NCBI RefSeq assembly: GCF_036934945.1
Contig: NC_088241.1
Coordinates: 47,617,923-47,681,922 of the forward strand
Origin: Oncorhynchus masou masou
Lineage: Eukaryota > Chordata > Actinopteri > Salmoniformes > Salmonidae
Length of the DNA stretch: 64,000 nt
Direction: 5' to 3'
Position 1 is the first letter of the stretch. The number at the start of each line of letters is the position of its first letter. Shown here piece after piece: positions 46,843-58,309 of this stretch. A program made the translations under genes and the position numbers. Under the pieces are notes generated by a model that saw nothing but the letters and a program-made list of their open reading frames with translations, was not told the origin of the DNA and ran no database searches.

Positions 46843-48014
46843 ACTGGGTTGGGTAGGTACTTTCTAAAAGTAATCTGTTACAGTTACTAGTTACCTGTCC
46901 ACATTTTTTTTATCACTAACATAACTTTTGTATTATCCATAAGCAGTAATGTAATCTGATTACTTTCAGTTACTTTTAGATTACTGTCCCTTTAAGAGGC
47001 ATTAGGAATATTACCAATTTGAACAGCATCCATTGCAGGATAAATCAATGTTAGAGTTTACATAGTTGGCCATAAATGGATGTTGCATTTTACTTTAAGG
47101 TTTGGTTATGTAGGCTTATTCTAACCCATTGCTTTCTACTACAGATAATACTATGATTAGGCTATATATTTCAATTAATGTTATACCCATTGATCTTCAA
47201 GACTAGGACTTGAAAATATAGATTAGTCAAATTGTATTACCTTTGCATAACCCAAAAACGAAGTACTTATTTAGCCTACCCTGTTGTTTATGATTTTGTT
47301 GTCATGTAGGACTGATTGGGCTCATTGCTTCGAGTTGAAAAAGAAATGCTGCTCTCGTGGAATGGCATGCTTTGAGCACTACTGAAAGGTGTTATTAGCA
47401 TGTGAGGAAATGCCATATGCTGCATTTGCTGTAGGCCTATTGTTTACATTTTTGTTGGTGACACTTTGATATCGCGATAATTTGCAGCTCTTTAAGTGTG
47501 AGAGTTTGAGCATGTGTTTGAGCATGTGTCCGTTAGGGGAAGAAAAATGTATCAGCACGAAGACAGTTTGGAGCACAATACCATGGAGGAGTTTCGAAGG
47601 GAGGAACTCCCTCAAACTTTTATTCCATAGACTGGGATTCACACTATGCAGGTTTTGCAAGAGCGCATTTTTCGCAAGTTGACATTTATTGCCATGAGTC
47701 TTGCCCTGGAGGCAGAACTGAGCAGCTTCCGCTAGATGGGCCAGCTGCAAAGTCGAGATTGGCTATTTCGTAAAAATTCATGAAAACAAAAATGTGCTTT
47801 TTTGTCTTAATTTAAGGTTAATGTTAGGAATTGGAGTTAACAGTGTGGTTAGGGTTAGCTTCAAAATGACTTTGTGGCTGTACCAGCTTGTGACCACTCT
47901 GCAGAGCTGCCTCCAGTACATGAGTCATCTCAATAAATGCCAGCTTGCACATTTTCACTGGCTGTTCACTGGTCGCAAAAACAATGATGAATAGGCAGCT
48001 TAAACCATTTTTGT
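46843..48014. repeat. Left half of a dispersed repeat with gtaatctg/gttac ends
   Basis: It begins gggttgggtaggtactttct, followed by aagtaatctgttacagttac. An inverted relative of this end (taacggattacatggaac then ctcccctaccct) is found at about 57127-57165. The two may be the ends of one element interrupted by the LINE and Tc1 at 48015-56757. The interior contains no recognisable ORF. This assignment is tentative. Confidence 0.4.
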
Positions 48015-48171
48015 CATTTAGAAGACCCTCTTATCCCGAGAAACGTACAATTAGTACATTCATCTTAAGATAGCTAGGTGGGACAAACACATATCAAAGG
48101 CAAGTGTTGGTTCTGGAACTTTTGTATTTATTTTTTATTTATACATTTTTTTGGGGGGTGGGGGGATCATT

Positions 48172-48907
48172 TTACGATACTCTTCGAAGGGGTAGGGTTT
48201 CAGGTGCCAGGACAGAGAAGCGTTTGGACTGGGCTGAGCGGGAGCTGAGAGACCTGGGGGCCAAGAGACCAGAGGTGGTTTGAGCATAGCCTGAAGGTAG
48301 GGAAGGGCAGTTCCTCTTGCTGCACTGTAGGCAAGCGCCATGGTCTTGTACTGCGAGCTTCGACTGGAAGCCAATGTAGTGTATGGAGGAGTGGGGTGAG
48401 ATGGGATAAGCGGGGAGCCCAGCCAACTGCATATTGCAGTAGTCCAGATGGGAGATGACAAGTGCCTGGATTAGGACCTGTGCTACTTCCTGTGCGAGGT
48501 GAGGTCGTACTCTACGGATGTTGTACAGCATGAACCTGCAGGAGCGAGTCAGTAATTTTATGTTTGCAGAGAAAGACAGGGTGTTCTTCACGGTCCAAGG
48601 TTCTTTGCACTCTGGGAGGGCAACGCTGTGGAGTTGGCAACCCTGATGAAAACACCTTTGAGTGGGCAGGCCTTCCCCGGGAGGAAGAGCAGCTCCTTGT
48701 CGAGGTTGAGATTGATATGGTGGGCTGACATCCAAGCTGAGATGTCTGCCAGGCACGGATAGATGCATGTCGCCACCTGGGTGTCAGAAGAGAGGAAGGA
48801 AGTAGTTGGATGTCATCTGCATAGGAATTAAAGACGTGACCATGTGAGGATATGACGGAGCTGAGTGACTTGGTGTATTGAGAGAAGAGGAGTGGGCCTA
48901 GAACCAA
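48172..48907 (-). pseudogene. LINE reverse transcriptase and C-terminal region, frame-broken
   Basis: On the minus strand 48907-48512 reads VLGPLLFSQYTKSLSSVI and then NSYADDIQLLPSS, with the catalytic YADD box at about 48812-48823 intact. The downstream part continues in another frame (48768-48172) with NTLSFSANIKLLTRSCRFML, QVLIQALVISHLDYCN and SLSSRSAQSKRFSVLAP. Upstream, 49297-49106 holds SLINSCYLSQKDLLNPNQK from the RT fingers. Frameshifts and stops between these make it inactive. Confidence 0.85.
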
Positions 48908-49623
48908 GTCCTGGGGGACACCAGTAGGGACAGTACGTGGTGCTTACACAGATCCTCTCCACGCCAACTGGTAGGAGTGGATGCAATCCAAGAGTGTGCA
49001 GAGCCTGAGACGCCCAGCCCAGAGAGGGTGGAGAAGAGGATATGATGGTTCACTGAATCAAAGGCATCGGATAGATCTAGGAGGATGAGAAAATAAGAGA
49101 GAGAGTCAGCTTTGCCAGTGCGGAGAGCCTCCGTGACACAGAGGAGAGCAGTCTGGGTTGAGTGACCCGTCTTGAAGCTTCTGGTTAGGGTTAAGAAGAT
49201 CTTTCTGAGAGAGATAACAAGAGTTGATCAGAGACAGCACGCTCAAGTGTTTTGGAAAGAAAATAAAGAAGGGATACAGGTCTATAGTTTCTGACATCAG
49301 ATGAGTCGATTGTTGGTTTTCTAGAGGAGGGGAGCGACTCTACCCATTCTGAAGTCAGAGGGGACACAGCCAGTGGTCAAGGATGAGTTGATGAGGGAAG
49401 TGAAGAATGGGAGAAGGTCGGGGTCGAGTGGGCAGGTTGTCGAGTGGCCAGACCTCACTTGTCGCAGGATTTCATCTGGAGAGGGGAGAAAGAGGTCAAG
49501 GCATAGGGTAGTTCTGTGTGAGTGGGACCGGTGGTCTCTAGGCTGAGTGAATGAGAAGCGAATGTCGTCAACTTTCTTTTCAAAGTGGTTGACACAGTCG
49601 TCCGCAGAGAAGGAGGGTTGGGG

Positions 49624-52600
49624 TGGAGGCAGAAGGTGGAAAAGGGTTTCCTATGGTTAGAGGCAGAAGGTGGAAAAGACTTTCCTAGGGTTAGAGGCAG
49701 AATGTGGAAAAGGGTTTCCTAGGGTTAGAGGCAGAAGGTGGAAAAGGGTTTCCTAGGGTTAGAGGCAGAAGGTGGAAAAGGGTTTCCTAGGGTTAGAGGC
49801 AGAAGGTGGAAAAGGCTTTCCTAGGGTTAGAGGCAGAAGGTGGAAAACGGTTTCCTAGGGTTAGAGACAGAAGGTGGAAAAGACTTTCCTACGGTTAGAG
49901 GCAGAAGGTGGAAAAGGGTTTCCTATGGTTAGAGGCAGAAGGTGGAAAAGGGTTTCCTAGGGTTAGAGACAGAAGGTGGAAAAGGGTTTCCTAGGGTTAG
50001 AAGCAGAAGGTGGAAAAGCGTTTTTCCTAGGGTTAGAGGCAGAAGGTGGAAAAGGGTTTCCTAGGGTTAGAGGCAGAAGATGGAAAAGGGTTTCCTAGGG
50101 TTAGAGGCAGAAGGTGGAAAAGGGTTTCCTAGGGTTAGAGGCAGAAGGTGGAAAAGGGTTTCCTAGGGTTAGAGGCAGAAGGTGGAAAAGGGTTTCCTAG
50201 GGTTAGAGGCAGAAGGTGGAAAAGGGTTTCCTAGGGTTCGAGGCAGAAGGTGGAAAGGGGTTTCCTAGGGTTAGAGGCAGAAGGTGGAAAAGGGTTTCCT
50301 AGGGTTAGAGGCAGAAGTTGGAAAAGGGTTTCCTAGGGTTAGATGCAGAAGGTGGAAAAGGGTTTCCTAGGGTTAGAGGCAGAAGGTGGAAAAGGGTTTC
50401 CTAGGGTTAGAGGCAGAAGGTGGAAAAGGGTTTCCTAGGGTTAGAGACAGAAGGTGGAAAAGCGTTTCCTAGGGTTAGAAGCAGAAGGTGGAAAAGGGTT
50501 TCCTAGGGTTAGAGACAGAAGGTGGAAAAGCGTTTCCTAGGGTTAGAGGCAGAAGGTGGAAAAGGGTTTCCTAGGGTTCGAGGCAGAAGTGGTAAAGCGT
50601 TTCCTAGGGTTAGAGACAGAAGGTGGAAAAGGGTTTCCTAGGGTTAGAGGCAGAAGGTGGAAAAGCGTTTCCTAGGGTTAGAGGCAGAAGGTGGAAAAGG
50701 GTTTCCTAGGGTTAGAGGCAGAAGGTGGAAAAGGGTTTCCTAGGGTTAGAGGCAGAAGTGGAAAAGTGTTTCCTAGGGTTAGAGGCAGAAGTTGGAAAAG
50801 GGTTTCCTAGGGTTAGAGGCAGAAGGTGGAAAAGGGTTTCCTAGGGTTAGAGGCAGAAGGTGGAAAGGGGTTTCCTAGGGTTAGAGGCAGAAGGTGGAAA
50901 AGGGTTTCCTAGGGTTAGAGGCAGAAGGTGGAAAAGGGTTTCCTAGGGTTAGAGGCAGAAGGTGGAAAAGGGTTTCCTAGGGTTAGAGGCAGAAGGTGGA
51001 AAACGGTTTCCTAGGGTTAGAGACAGAAGGTGGAAAAGACTTTCCTACGGTTAGAGGCAGAAGGTGGAAAAGGGTTTCCTATGGTTAGAGGCAGAAGGTG
51101 GAAAAGGGTTTCCTAGGGTTAGAGACAGAAGGTGGAAAAGGGTTTCCTAGGGTTAGAAGCAGAAGGTGGAAAAGCGTTTTTCCTAGGGTTAGAGGCAGAA
51201 GGTGGAAAAGGGTTTCCTAGGGTTAGAGGCAGAAGATGGAAAAGGGTTTCCTAGGGTTAGAGGCAGAAGGTGGAAAAGGGTTTCCTAGGGTTAGAGGCAG
51301 AAGGTGGAAAAGGGTTTCCTAGGGTTAGAGGCAGAAGTTGGAAAAGGGTTTCCTAGGGTTAGAGGCAGAAGGTGGAAAAGGGTTTCCTAGGGTTCGAGGC
51401 AGAAGGTGGAACAGGGTTTCCTAGGGTTAGAGGCAGAAGGTGGAAAAGGGTTTCCTAGATTTAGAGGCAGAAGGTGGAAAGGGGTTTCCTAGGGTTAGAG
51501 GCAGAAGGTGGAAAAGGGTTTCCTAGGGTTAGAGGCAGAAGTTGGAAAAGGGTTTCCTAGGGTTAGAAGCAGAAGGTGGAAAAGGGTTTCCTAGGGTTAG
51601 AGACAGAAGGTGGAAAAGCGTTTCCTAGGGTTAGAGGCAGAAGGTGGAAAAGGGTTTCCTAGGGTTCGAGGCAGAAGTGGTAAAGCGTTTCCTAGGGTTA
51701 GAGACAGAAGGTGGAAAAGGGTTTCCTAGGGTTAGAGGCAGAAGGTGGAAAAGCGTTTCCTAGGGTTAGAGGCAGAAGGTGGAAAAGGGTTTCCTAGGGT
51801 TAGAGGCAGAAGGTGGAAAAGGGTTTCCTAGGGTTAGAGGCAGAAGTGGAAAAGTGTTTCCTAGGGTTAGAGGCAGAAGTTGGAAAAGGGTTTCCTAGGG
51901 TTAGAGGCAGAAGGTGGAAAAGGGTTTCCTAGGGTTAGAGGCAGAAGGTGGAAAGGGGTTTCCTAGGGTTAGAGGCAGAAGGTGGAAAAGGGTTTCCTAG
52001 GGTTAGAGGCAGAAGGTGGAAAAGGGTTTCCTAGGGTTAGAGACAGAAGGTGGAAAAGCGTTTCCTAGGGTTAGAGGCAGAAGGTGGAAAAGGGTTTCCT
52101 AGGGTTCGAGGCAGAAGTGGTAAAGCGTTTCCTAGGGTTAGAGGCAGAAGGTGGAAAAGGGTTTCCTAGGGTTAGAGGCAGAAGGTGGAAAAGACTTTCC
52201 TGGGGTTAGAGGCAGACGGTGGAAAAGGGTTTCCTGGGGTTAGAGACAGAAGGTGGAAAAGGGTTTCCTAGGGTTAGAGGCAGAAGATGGAAAAGGGTTT
52301 CCTAGGGTTAGAGGCAGAAGGTGGAAAAGGGTTTCCTAGGGTTAGAGGCAGAAGATGGAAAAGGGTTTCCTAGGGTTAGAGACAGAAGGTGGAAAAGCGT
52401 TTCCTAGGGTTAGAAGCAGAAGGTGGAAAAGGGTTTCCTAGGGTTAGAGGCAGAAGGTGGAAAGGGGTTTCCTAGGGTTAGAGACAGAAGGTGGAAAAGC
52501 GTTTCCTAGGGTTAGAAGCAGAAGGTGGAAAAGTGTTTCCTAGGGTTAGAGACAGAAGGTGGAAAAGCGTTTCCTAGGGTTAGAGGCAGAAGGTGGAAAA

Positions 52601-55337
52601 GGGTTTCCTAGGGTTCGAGGCAGAAGTGGTAAAGCGTTTCCTAGGGTTAGAGACAGAAGGTGGAAAAGGGTTTCCTAGGGTTAGAGGCAGAAGGTGGAAA
52701 AGCGTTTCCTAGGGTTAGAGGCAGAAGGTGGAAAAGGGTTTCCTAGGGTTAGAGGCAGAAGGTGGAAAGGGTTTCCTAGGGTTAGAGGCAGAAGTGGAAA
52801 AGCGTTTCCTAGGGTTAGAGGCAGAAGTTGGAAAAGGGTTTCCTAGGGTTAGAGGCAGAAGGTGGAAAAGGGTTTCCTAGGGTTAGAGGCAGAAGGTGGA
52901 AAAGGGTTTCCTAGGGTTAGAGGCAGAAGGTGGAAAAGGGTTTCCTAGGGTTCGAGGCAGAAGATGGAAAAGGGTTTCCTAGGGTTAGAGGCAGAAGGTG
53001 GAAAAGGGTTTCCTAGGGTTAGAGGCAGAAGGTGGAAAAGGGTTTCCTAGGGTTAGAGGCAGAAGGTGGAAAAGGGTTTCCTAGGGTTAGAGACAGAAGG
53101 TGGAAAAGCGTTTCCTAGGGTTAGAGGCAGAAGGTGGAAAAGGGTTTCCTAGGGTTCGAGGCAGAAGTGGTAAAGCGTTTCCTAGGGTTAGAGGCAGAAG
53201 GTGGAAAAGGGTTTCCTAGGGTTAGAGGCAGAAGGTGGAAAAGACTTTCCTGGGGTTAGAGGCAGACGGTGGAAAAGGGTTTCCTGGGGTTAGAGACAGA
53301 AGGTGGAAAAGGGTTTCCTATGGTTAGAGGCAGAAGATGGAAAAGGGTTTCCTAGGGTTAGAGGCAGAAGGTGGAAAAGGGTTTCCTAGGGTTAGAGGCA
53401 GAAGATGGAAAAGGGTTTCCTAGGGTTAGAGACAGAAGGTGGAAAAGCGTTTCCTAGGGTTAGAGGCAGAAGGTGGAAAAGGGTTTCCTAGGGTTAGAGG
53501 CAGAAGGTGGAAAAGGGTTTCCTAGGGTTAGAGGCAGAAGGTGGAAAATACTTTCCTGGGGTTAGAGGCAGAAGGTGGAAAAGGGTTTCCTAGGGTTCGA
53601 GGCAGAAGTGGAAAAGCATTTCCTAGGGTTAGAGGCAGAAGGTGGAAAAGGGTTTCCTAGGGTTAGAGGCAGAAGGTGGAAAAGGGTTTCCTAGGGTTAG
53701 AGACAGAAGGTGGAAAAGCGTTTCCTAGGGTTAGAGGCAGAAGGTGGAAAAGGGTTCCCTAGGGTTCGAGGCAGAAGTGGAAAAGCATTTCCTAGGGTTA
53801 GAGGCAGAAGGTGGAAAAGGGTTTCCTAGGGTTAGAGGCAGAAGGTGGAAAAGACTTTCCTGGGGTTAGAGGCAGAAGGTGGAAAAGGGTTTCCTGGGGT
53901 TAGAGACAGAAGGTGGAAAAGGGTTTCCTAGCGTTAGAGGCAGAAGGTGGAAAAGGGTTTCCTAGGGTTAGAGACAGAAGGTGGAAAAGGGTTTCCTAGG
54001 GTTAGATGCAGAAGGTGAAAAAGGCTTTCCTAGGGTTAGAGACAGAAGGTGGAAAAGGGTTTCCTAGGGTTAGAGGCAGAAGGTGGAAAAGGGTTTCCTA
54101 GGGTTAGAGGCAGAAGGTGGAAAAGGGTTTCCTAGGGTTAGAGGCAGAAGGTGGAAAAGGGTTTCCTAGGGTTAGAGACAGAAGGTGGAAAAGCGTTTCC
54201 TAGGGTTAGAGGCAGAAGGTGGAAAAGGGTTTCCTAGGGTTCGAGGCAGAAGTGGTAAAGCGTTTCCTAGGGTTAGAGGCAGAAGGTGGAAAAGGGTTTC
54301 CTAGGGTTAGAGGCAGAAGGTGGAAAAGACTTTCCTGGGGTTAGAGGCAGACGGTGGAAAAGGGTTTCCTGGGGTTAGAGACAGAAGGTGGAAAAGGGTT
54401 TCCTATGGTTAGAGGCAGAAGATGGAAAAGGGTTTCCTAGGGTTAGAGGCAGAAGGTGGAAAAGGGTTTCCTAGGGTTAGAGGCAGAAGATGGAAAAGGG
54501 TTTCCTAGGGTTAGAGACAGAAGGTGGAAAAGCGTTTCCTAGGGTTAGAGGCAGAAGGTGGAAAAGGGTTTCCTAGGGTTAGAGGCAGAAGGTGGAAAAG
54601 GGTTTCCTAGGGTTAGAGGCAGAAGGTGGAAAATACTTTCCTGGGTTTAGAGGCAGAAGGTGGAAAAGGGTTTCCTAGGGTTCGAGGCAGAAGTGGAAAA
54701 GCATTTCCTAGGGTTAGAGGCAGAAGGTGGAAAAGGGTTTCCTAGGGTTAGAGGCAGAAGGTGGAAAAGGGTTTCCTAGGGTTAGAGACAGAAGGTGGAA
54801 AAGCGTTTCCTAGGGTTAGAGGCAGAAGGTGGAAAAGGGTTCCCTAGGGTTCGAGGCAGAAGTGGAAAAGCATTTCCTAGGGTTAGAGGCAGAAGGTGGA
54901 AAAGGGTTTCCTAGGGTTAGAGGCAGAAGGTGGAAAAGACTTTCCTGGGGTTAGAGGCAGAAGGTGGAAAAGGGTTTCCTGGGGTTAGAGACAGAAGGTG
55001 GAAAAGGGTTTCCTAGCGTTAGAGGCAGAAGGTGGAAAAGGGTTTCCTAGGGTTAGAGACAGAAGGTGGAAAAGGGTTTCCTAGGGTTAGATGCAGAAGG
55101 TGAAAAAGGCTTTCCTAGGGTTAGAGACAGAAGGTGGAAAAGGGTTTCCTAGGGTTAGAGGCAGAAGGTGGAAAAGGGTTTCCTAGGGTTAGAGGCAGAA
55201 GGTGGAAAAGGGTTTCCTAGGGTTAGAGGCAGAAGGTGGAAAAGGGTTTCCTAGCGTTAGAGGCAGAAGGTGGAAAAGGGTTTCCTAGGGTTAGAGACAG
55301 AAGGTGGAAAATACTTTTCTGGGGTTAGAGACAGAAG
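49624..55337. repeat. 34-bp minisatellite, about 168 copies, with ~1.1 kb higher-order repeats
   Basis: The unit reads gggtttcctagggttagagg followed by cagaaggtggaaaa (34 bp). A few units are 33 or 36 bp. Marked variant units recur at long fixed spacing: the aaacgg variant at 49845 and 51001 (1156 bp, exactly 34 units); the gacggtgg variant at 52215, 53265 and 54350 (1050 and 1085 bp); the aaaata variant at 53545 and 54630 (1085 bp); and gttccct at 53754 and 54839 (1085 bp). The array thus grew by duplication of blocks of about 31-34 units. All frames contain stops. The telomere-like core tagggttag appears once per unit. Confidence 0.97.
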
Positions 55338-56075
55338 CTTGACACTTACAGTTATAATAAGTGGCTTTAGCAGTGGATACAGATGAAGAGAAGGCAGAAA
55401 GGAGGGAGTGAAAGGATGATAGGTCCTCTGAAAGTTTAGTTTTCCTCCATTATCGCTCAGCTGCCCGCAGCTCTCAATGAGTCACTCAGCCAGCGAGCAG
55501 GAGGGGAGGGTCAAGCCGACCGGGAACAAACCGGACAGTGTGAGTCATAGGATGCGGAAAGGGAGGAGAGTAGGGTCGAAAAGGCAGAATCAGGAGACAG
55601 GAGGGAGAAGGATTTAGCAGAAGGTAGCGATGATAGGATATTAGAGGAGTAGTGGGAGGGATAGAGAAGATTGTGACTGCGCATGACCATCTGGGTAGCG
55701 GCTGAGTGACTAGGGTTGGACGAAAGAAGACAGAAAATTAAACAAAGTAGTGATCAGAGACCTGGAGGGGGGTTGCAGTGAAATTAGTAGGGGAACAGTC
55801 TCGAGTAAAGATGAGGTAAAGCATATTGCCTGCCTTGTGAGTTGTAGGGGATTGGGAAATGGTGAGGAGGGTAAAGAGAGAGTTGGAAAGAAATTAATGG
55901 AAGACCGACATCGAGAGGTTGAAGTCGTCAAGTACGAAGAGTGGTGAGCCATCGTCAAGAAATTAGCTAATCAAGGTGTCGAGCTCATTGAGGAACTTTC
56001 CCAGGGCACCTGGTGTGCGATAGATGACAACAATGTTAAGCTTGAGTGGACAAGTGACAGTATGGAATTCAACCA
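55338..56075 (-). pseudogene. LINE endonuclease region remnant
   Basis: The minus-strand frame 55958-55710 reads LTRQAICFTSSLLETVPLL and then PPSRSLITTLF, resembling the end of an APE-type endonuclease (HKAGNTLDLIFT, then VSDHYL) with several substitutions. The neighbouring sequence to 56075 continues into the endonuclease in other frames. Between 55340 and 55700 the sequence corresponds to the linker before the RT. It is degenerate and non-functional. Confidence 0.6.
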
Positions 56076-56141
56076 TTATTGGGTTAAAACACACACATTA
56101 ATTTGTCCACAACAACCACAATTCATAAGGCGCAAATAGTT

Positions 56142-56757
56142 GTACTGAACAAAAATATAAACGCAACATATAAATTGTTGGTCCCATGTTTCATGAGCTG
56201 AAAGAAAATATCCCAGAATTTTTCCATACACACAAAACGTATTTCTCTTTTGTGCACACATTTCTTTACATACCTGTGAGTGAACATTTCTCCTTTGCCA
56301 AGATAATCCATCCACCTGACAGGTGTGGCATATCAATAAGCTAATTAAACAGCATGGTCATTACACAGGTGCACCTTGTGCTGGGGACAATAAAAGGCCA
56401 CAATGTGCAGTTTTGTCACACAACACAATGCCACAAATGTCTCAAGTTTTGAGGGTGTGTGCAATTAGCATGCTGACTGCAGGAATGTCCACCAGAACTG
56501 TTGGCAGATAATTTAATGTTACTCTCTATCATAAGCCGCAACGTCTTTTAAGAGAATTTGGCAGTACGTCCAACCGGCCTCACAACCGCAGACAACATGT
56601 AACCATGCCAATCCAGGACCTCCACGTCCGGCTTCTTTACCTGTGGGATCATCTGAGACCAGCCACCCAGACAGCTGATGAAACTGAGGAGTATTTCTGT
56701 CTGTAATAATGCCCTTTAGTGGGGGAAACTCATTCTGATTGGCTGGGTCTGGCTCCA
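56142..56757 (+). mobile_element. Tc1-like element fragment, relative of the one at 39307-40586
   Basis: It starts tactgaacaaaaatataaac, the inverse of the right end at 40586, and continues with segments shared in inverse orientation with the other copy (ggtgcaccttgtgctgggga and aatgccacaaatgtctcaag). It diverges near 56757 before reaching the opposite terminus, so it is a truncated copy. No transposase frame survives. Confidence 0.72.
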
Positions 56758-57165
56758 CCACTGCTGTCGTTCTTACCTCCAAGCCTTTATGGAAGTTGGA
56801 TAATCTTTGGATTCCAACAGCATTTGCACCATTGGAAGACAGCGTGGACAGCCTATTCTTGCTCTTATGCCGCAATCAACTTTGGTGTCATCATATTGGT
56901 CTCTGATTTGTGGTCAGACTTGCTCAGGTGGAACAAACTTAAACTTTTGCCTTTTTTCAGTGCTGATTTGAATGTCTTTGAGAAAGCTGAAAGGTGACAA
57001 ATAATTTTGAATTTAAAAGTAGTCCTAGAAGTAATCATCTATTTTTTCAAAAGTATATGTAATCTGATTACAATATTTCTGATGGTAACGGATTCAAGTT
57101 AGTTTTTTTGTAATCAGTTACATCTAACGGATTACATGGAACACTTTGCTCCCCTACCCTGTATA
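56758..57165. repeat. Right half of the gtaatctg/gttac-ended repeat
   Basis: The stretch gtaatctgattac (about 57059) and gtaatcagttacatctaacg (57111) with the terminal ctcccctaccct mirror the start of the repeat at 46843. From 57162 the sequence gtatagggaatagggtgcaa with tttgggacacg is a half-copy of the palindromic repeat at 26066. No gene is seen. Confidence 0.4.
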
Positions 57166-58309
57166 GGGAATAGGGTGCAATTTGGGACACGGTATATAGC
57201 AATAACTCATTACAGATTCGCATGAACAGCCTTCCAAACCAAATATACGCCAAACATGAGCTGATTTGGCTGTTACAATTGATTTGCAATCTAATGTTGT
57301 GGTGAAAGTATGGGGGTATTATTGAAGGGATAGGAGGTAGTGGGTTAGCTATGGTTTGTTGTGGAAAGGAGCATGAGGAGGATACTACAATACAAGAGGA
57401 CAGCAGTATTTGGTGGATGTTACCAGAGGAGACTTGATGGAAAGACAGAGGTCTCAGAAACCATAAATACAGTCATAGAAACATATAGGATCATGCAGAC
57501 TGTGTTAACGTGCACAACTTGAGATATGAAGTTCTCGCTTGAACTTCTGCTATTTACAGATGCCTGCACACATTAAAGGGCATCAGTCAGCCACACGTGG
57601 AAGACAACAACACAACCATATCCATGAATTACCCCTATACTGTCATTAAGAAGTCTGACTAAAAGAAAAAACAAGAAGTATTTTCTTCTCCCAGCCTGTC
57701 AAAGCCCTAGAAAGCTCCGCTCTTCATGCATCTTCTAATGTTACACCCCTCGTTTATTTACCTGTCTCTCCCACCTCCTGAATGAATTAAAGCCTCCAGT
57801 CCAATCCCACTGACAGATGGAGCAGTTTATCACATTAGATTTAACCTCATTTAGCAGGCAGGCTTTTCTCCCATTGATCAGAGACAGACATTGTCTACAC
57901 TTATTTAGATCCAGAGACTGGAACGTCCTGCACTGTGGTAGGCCACGGAGAGAGTGAGCGATAGAGTGAGAGATGAGTAGGGGAGACTAGAATGTCCCGT
58001 GCTATGCTAGGCCACAAGGAGAGAGGCAGGGAGACAGAGAGAGCGATAGTGAGGAATGGAGAGGTGGGGAGTGACATACAGAGCGAGAGACATACAGAGA
58101 GGGAGAGATTGCAACGGCACCCTGTAGTACCCGTAACAGTCTGTATTAATGTAATACCCTGGGAAGATAAATTAAATTACAAGATATTCACTTCCCTCCA
58201 TATTTCAAAAGACAGTTGGTGCAATACAGGCCTTTCTGATTCCCTATCCTCACTCTTATTTTCCCTCTTGCTTGTAGTCTTGTCACTTATGGTGAACTAA
58301 TCTCATTTT
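57166..58309 (+). other. DPYD: DPYD intron 18, unrecognised
   Basis: A GA-rich stretch lies at about 58015-58110. Nothing else can be supported. Confidence 0.5.

Larger units (their letters stand above)
48015..56075 (-). mobile_element. LINE with a 34-bp minisatellite expanded inside its ORF
   Basis: The minus strand carries, from right to left, endonuclease-like sequence (about 56075-55340), the tandem array (55337-49624), reverse transcriptase (about 49320-48512) and the C-terminal region (48768-48172). A 3' tail related to ctctggataagagcg lies near 48020. The family is the same as the plus-strand fragment at 61387-62245 (shared segments RSCRFMLYNIRRVRP and VLIQALVIS-LDYCN). The order endonuclease, linker, RT is that of a normal APE-type LINE ORF2 except for the 5.7 kb of repeats in the linker. 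Confidence 0.8.

Noticed and set aside
49624..55337. CRISPR-like array of 34-bp repeats
   Set aside because: Units are contiguous with no unique spacers, lie in a vertebrate LINE and have no cas genes; it is a minisatellite.
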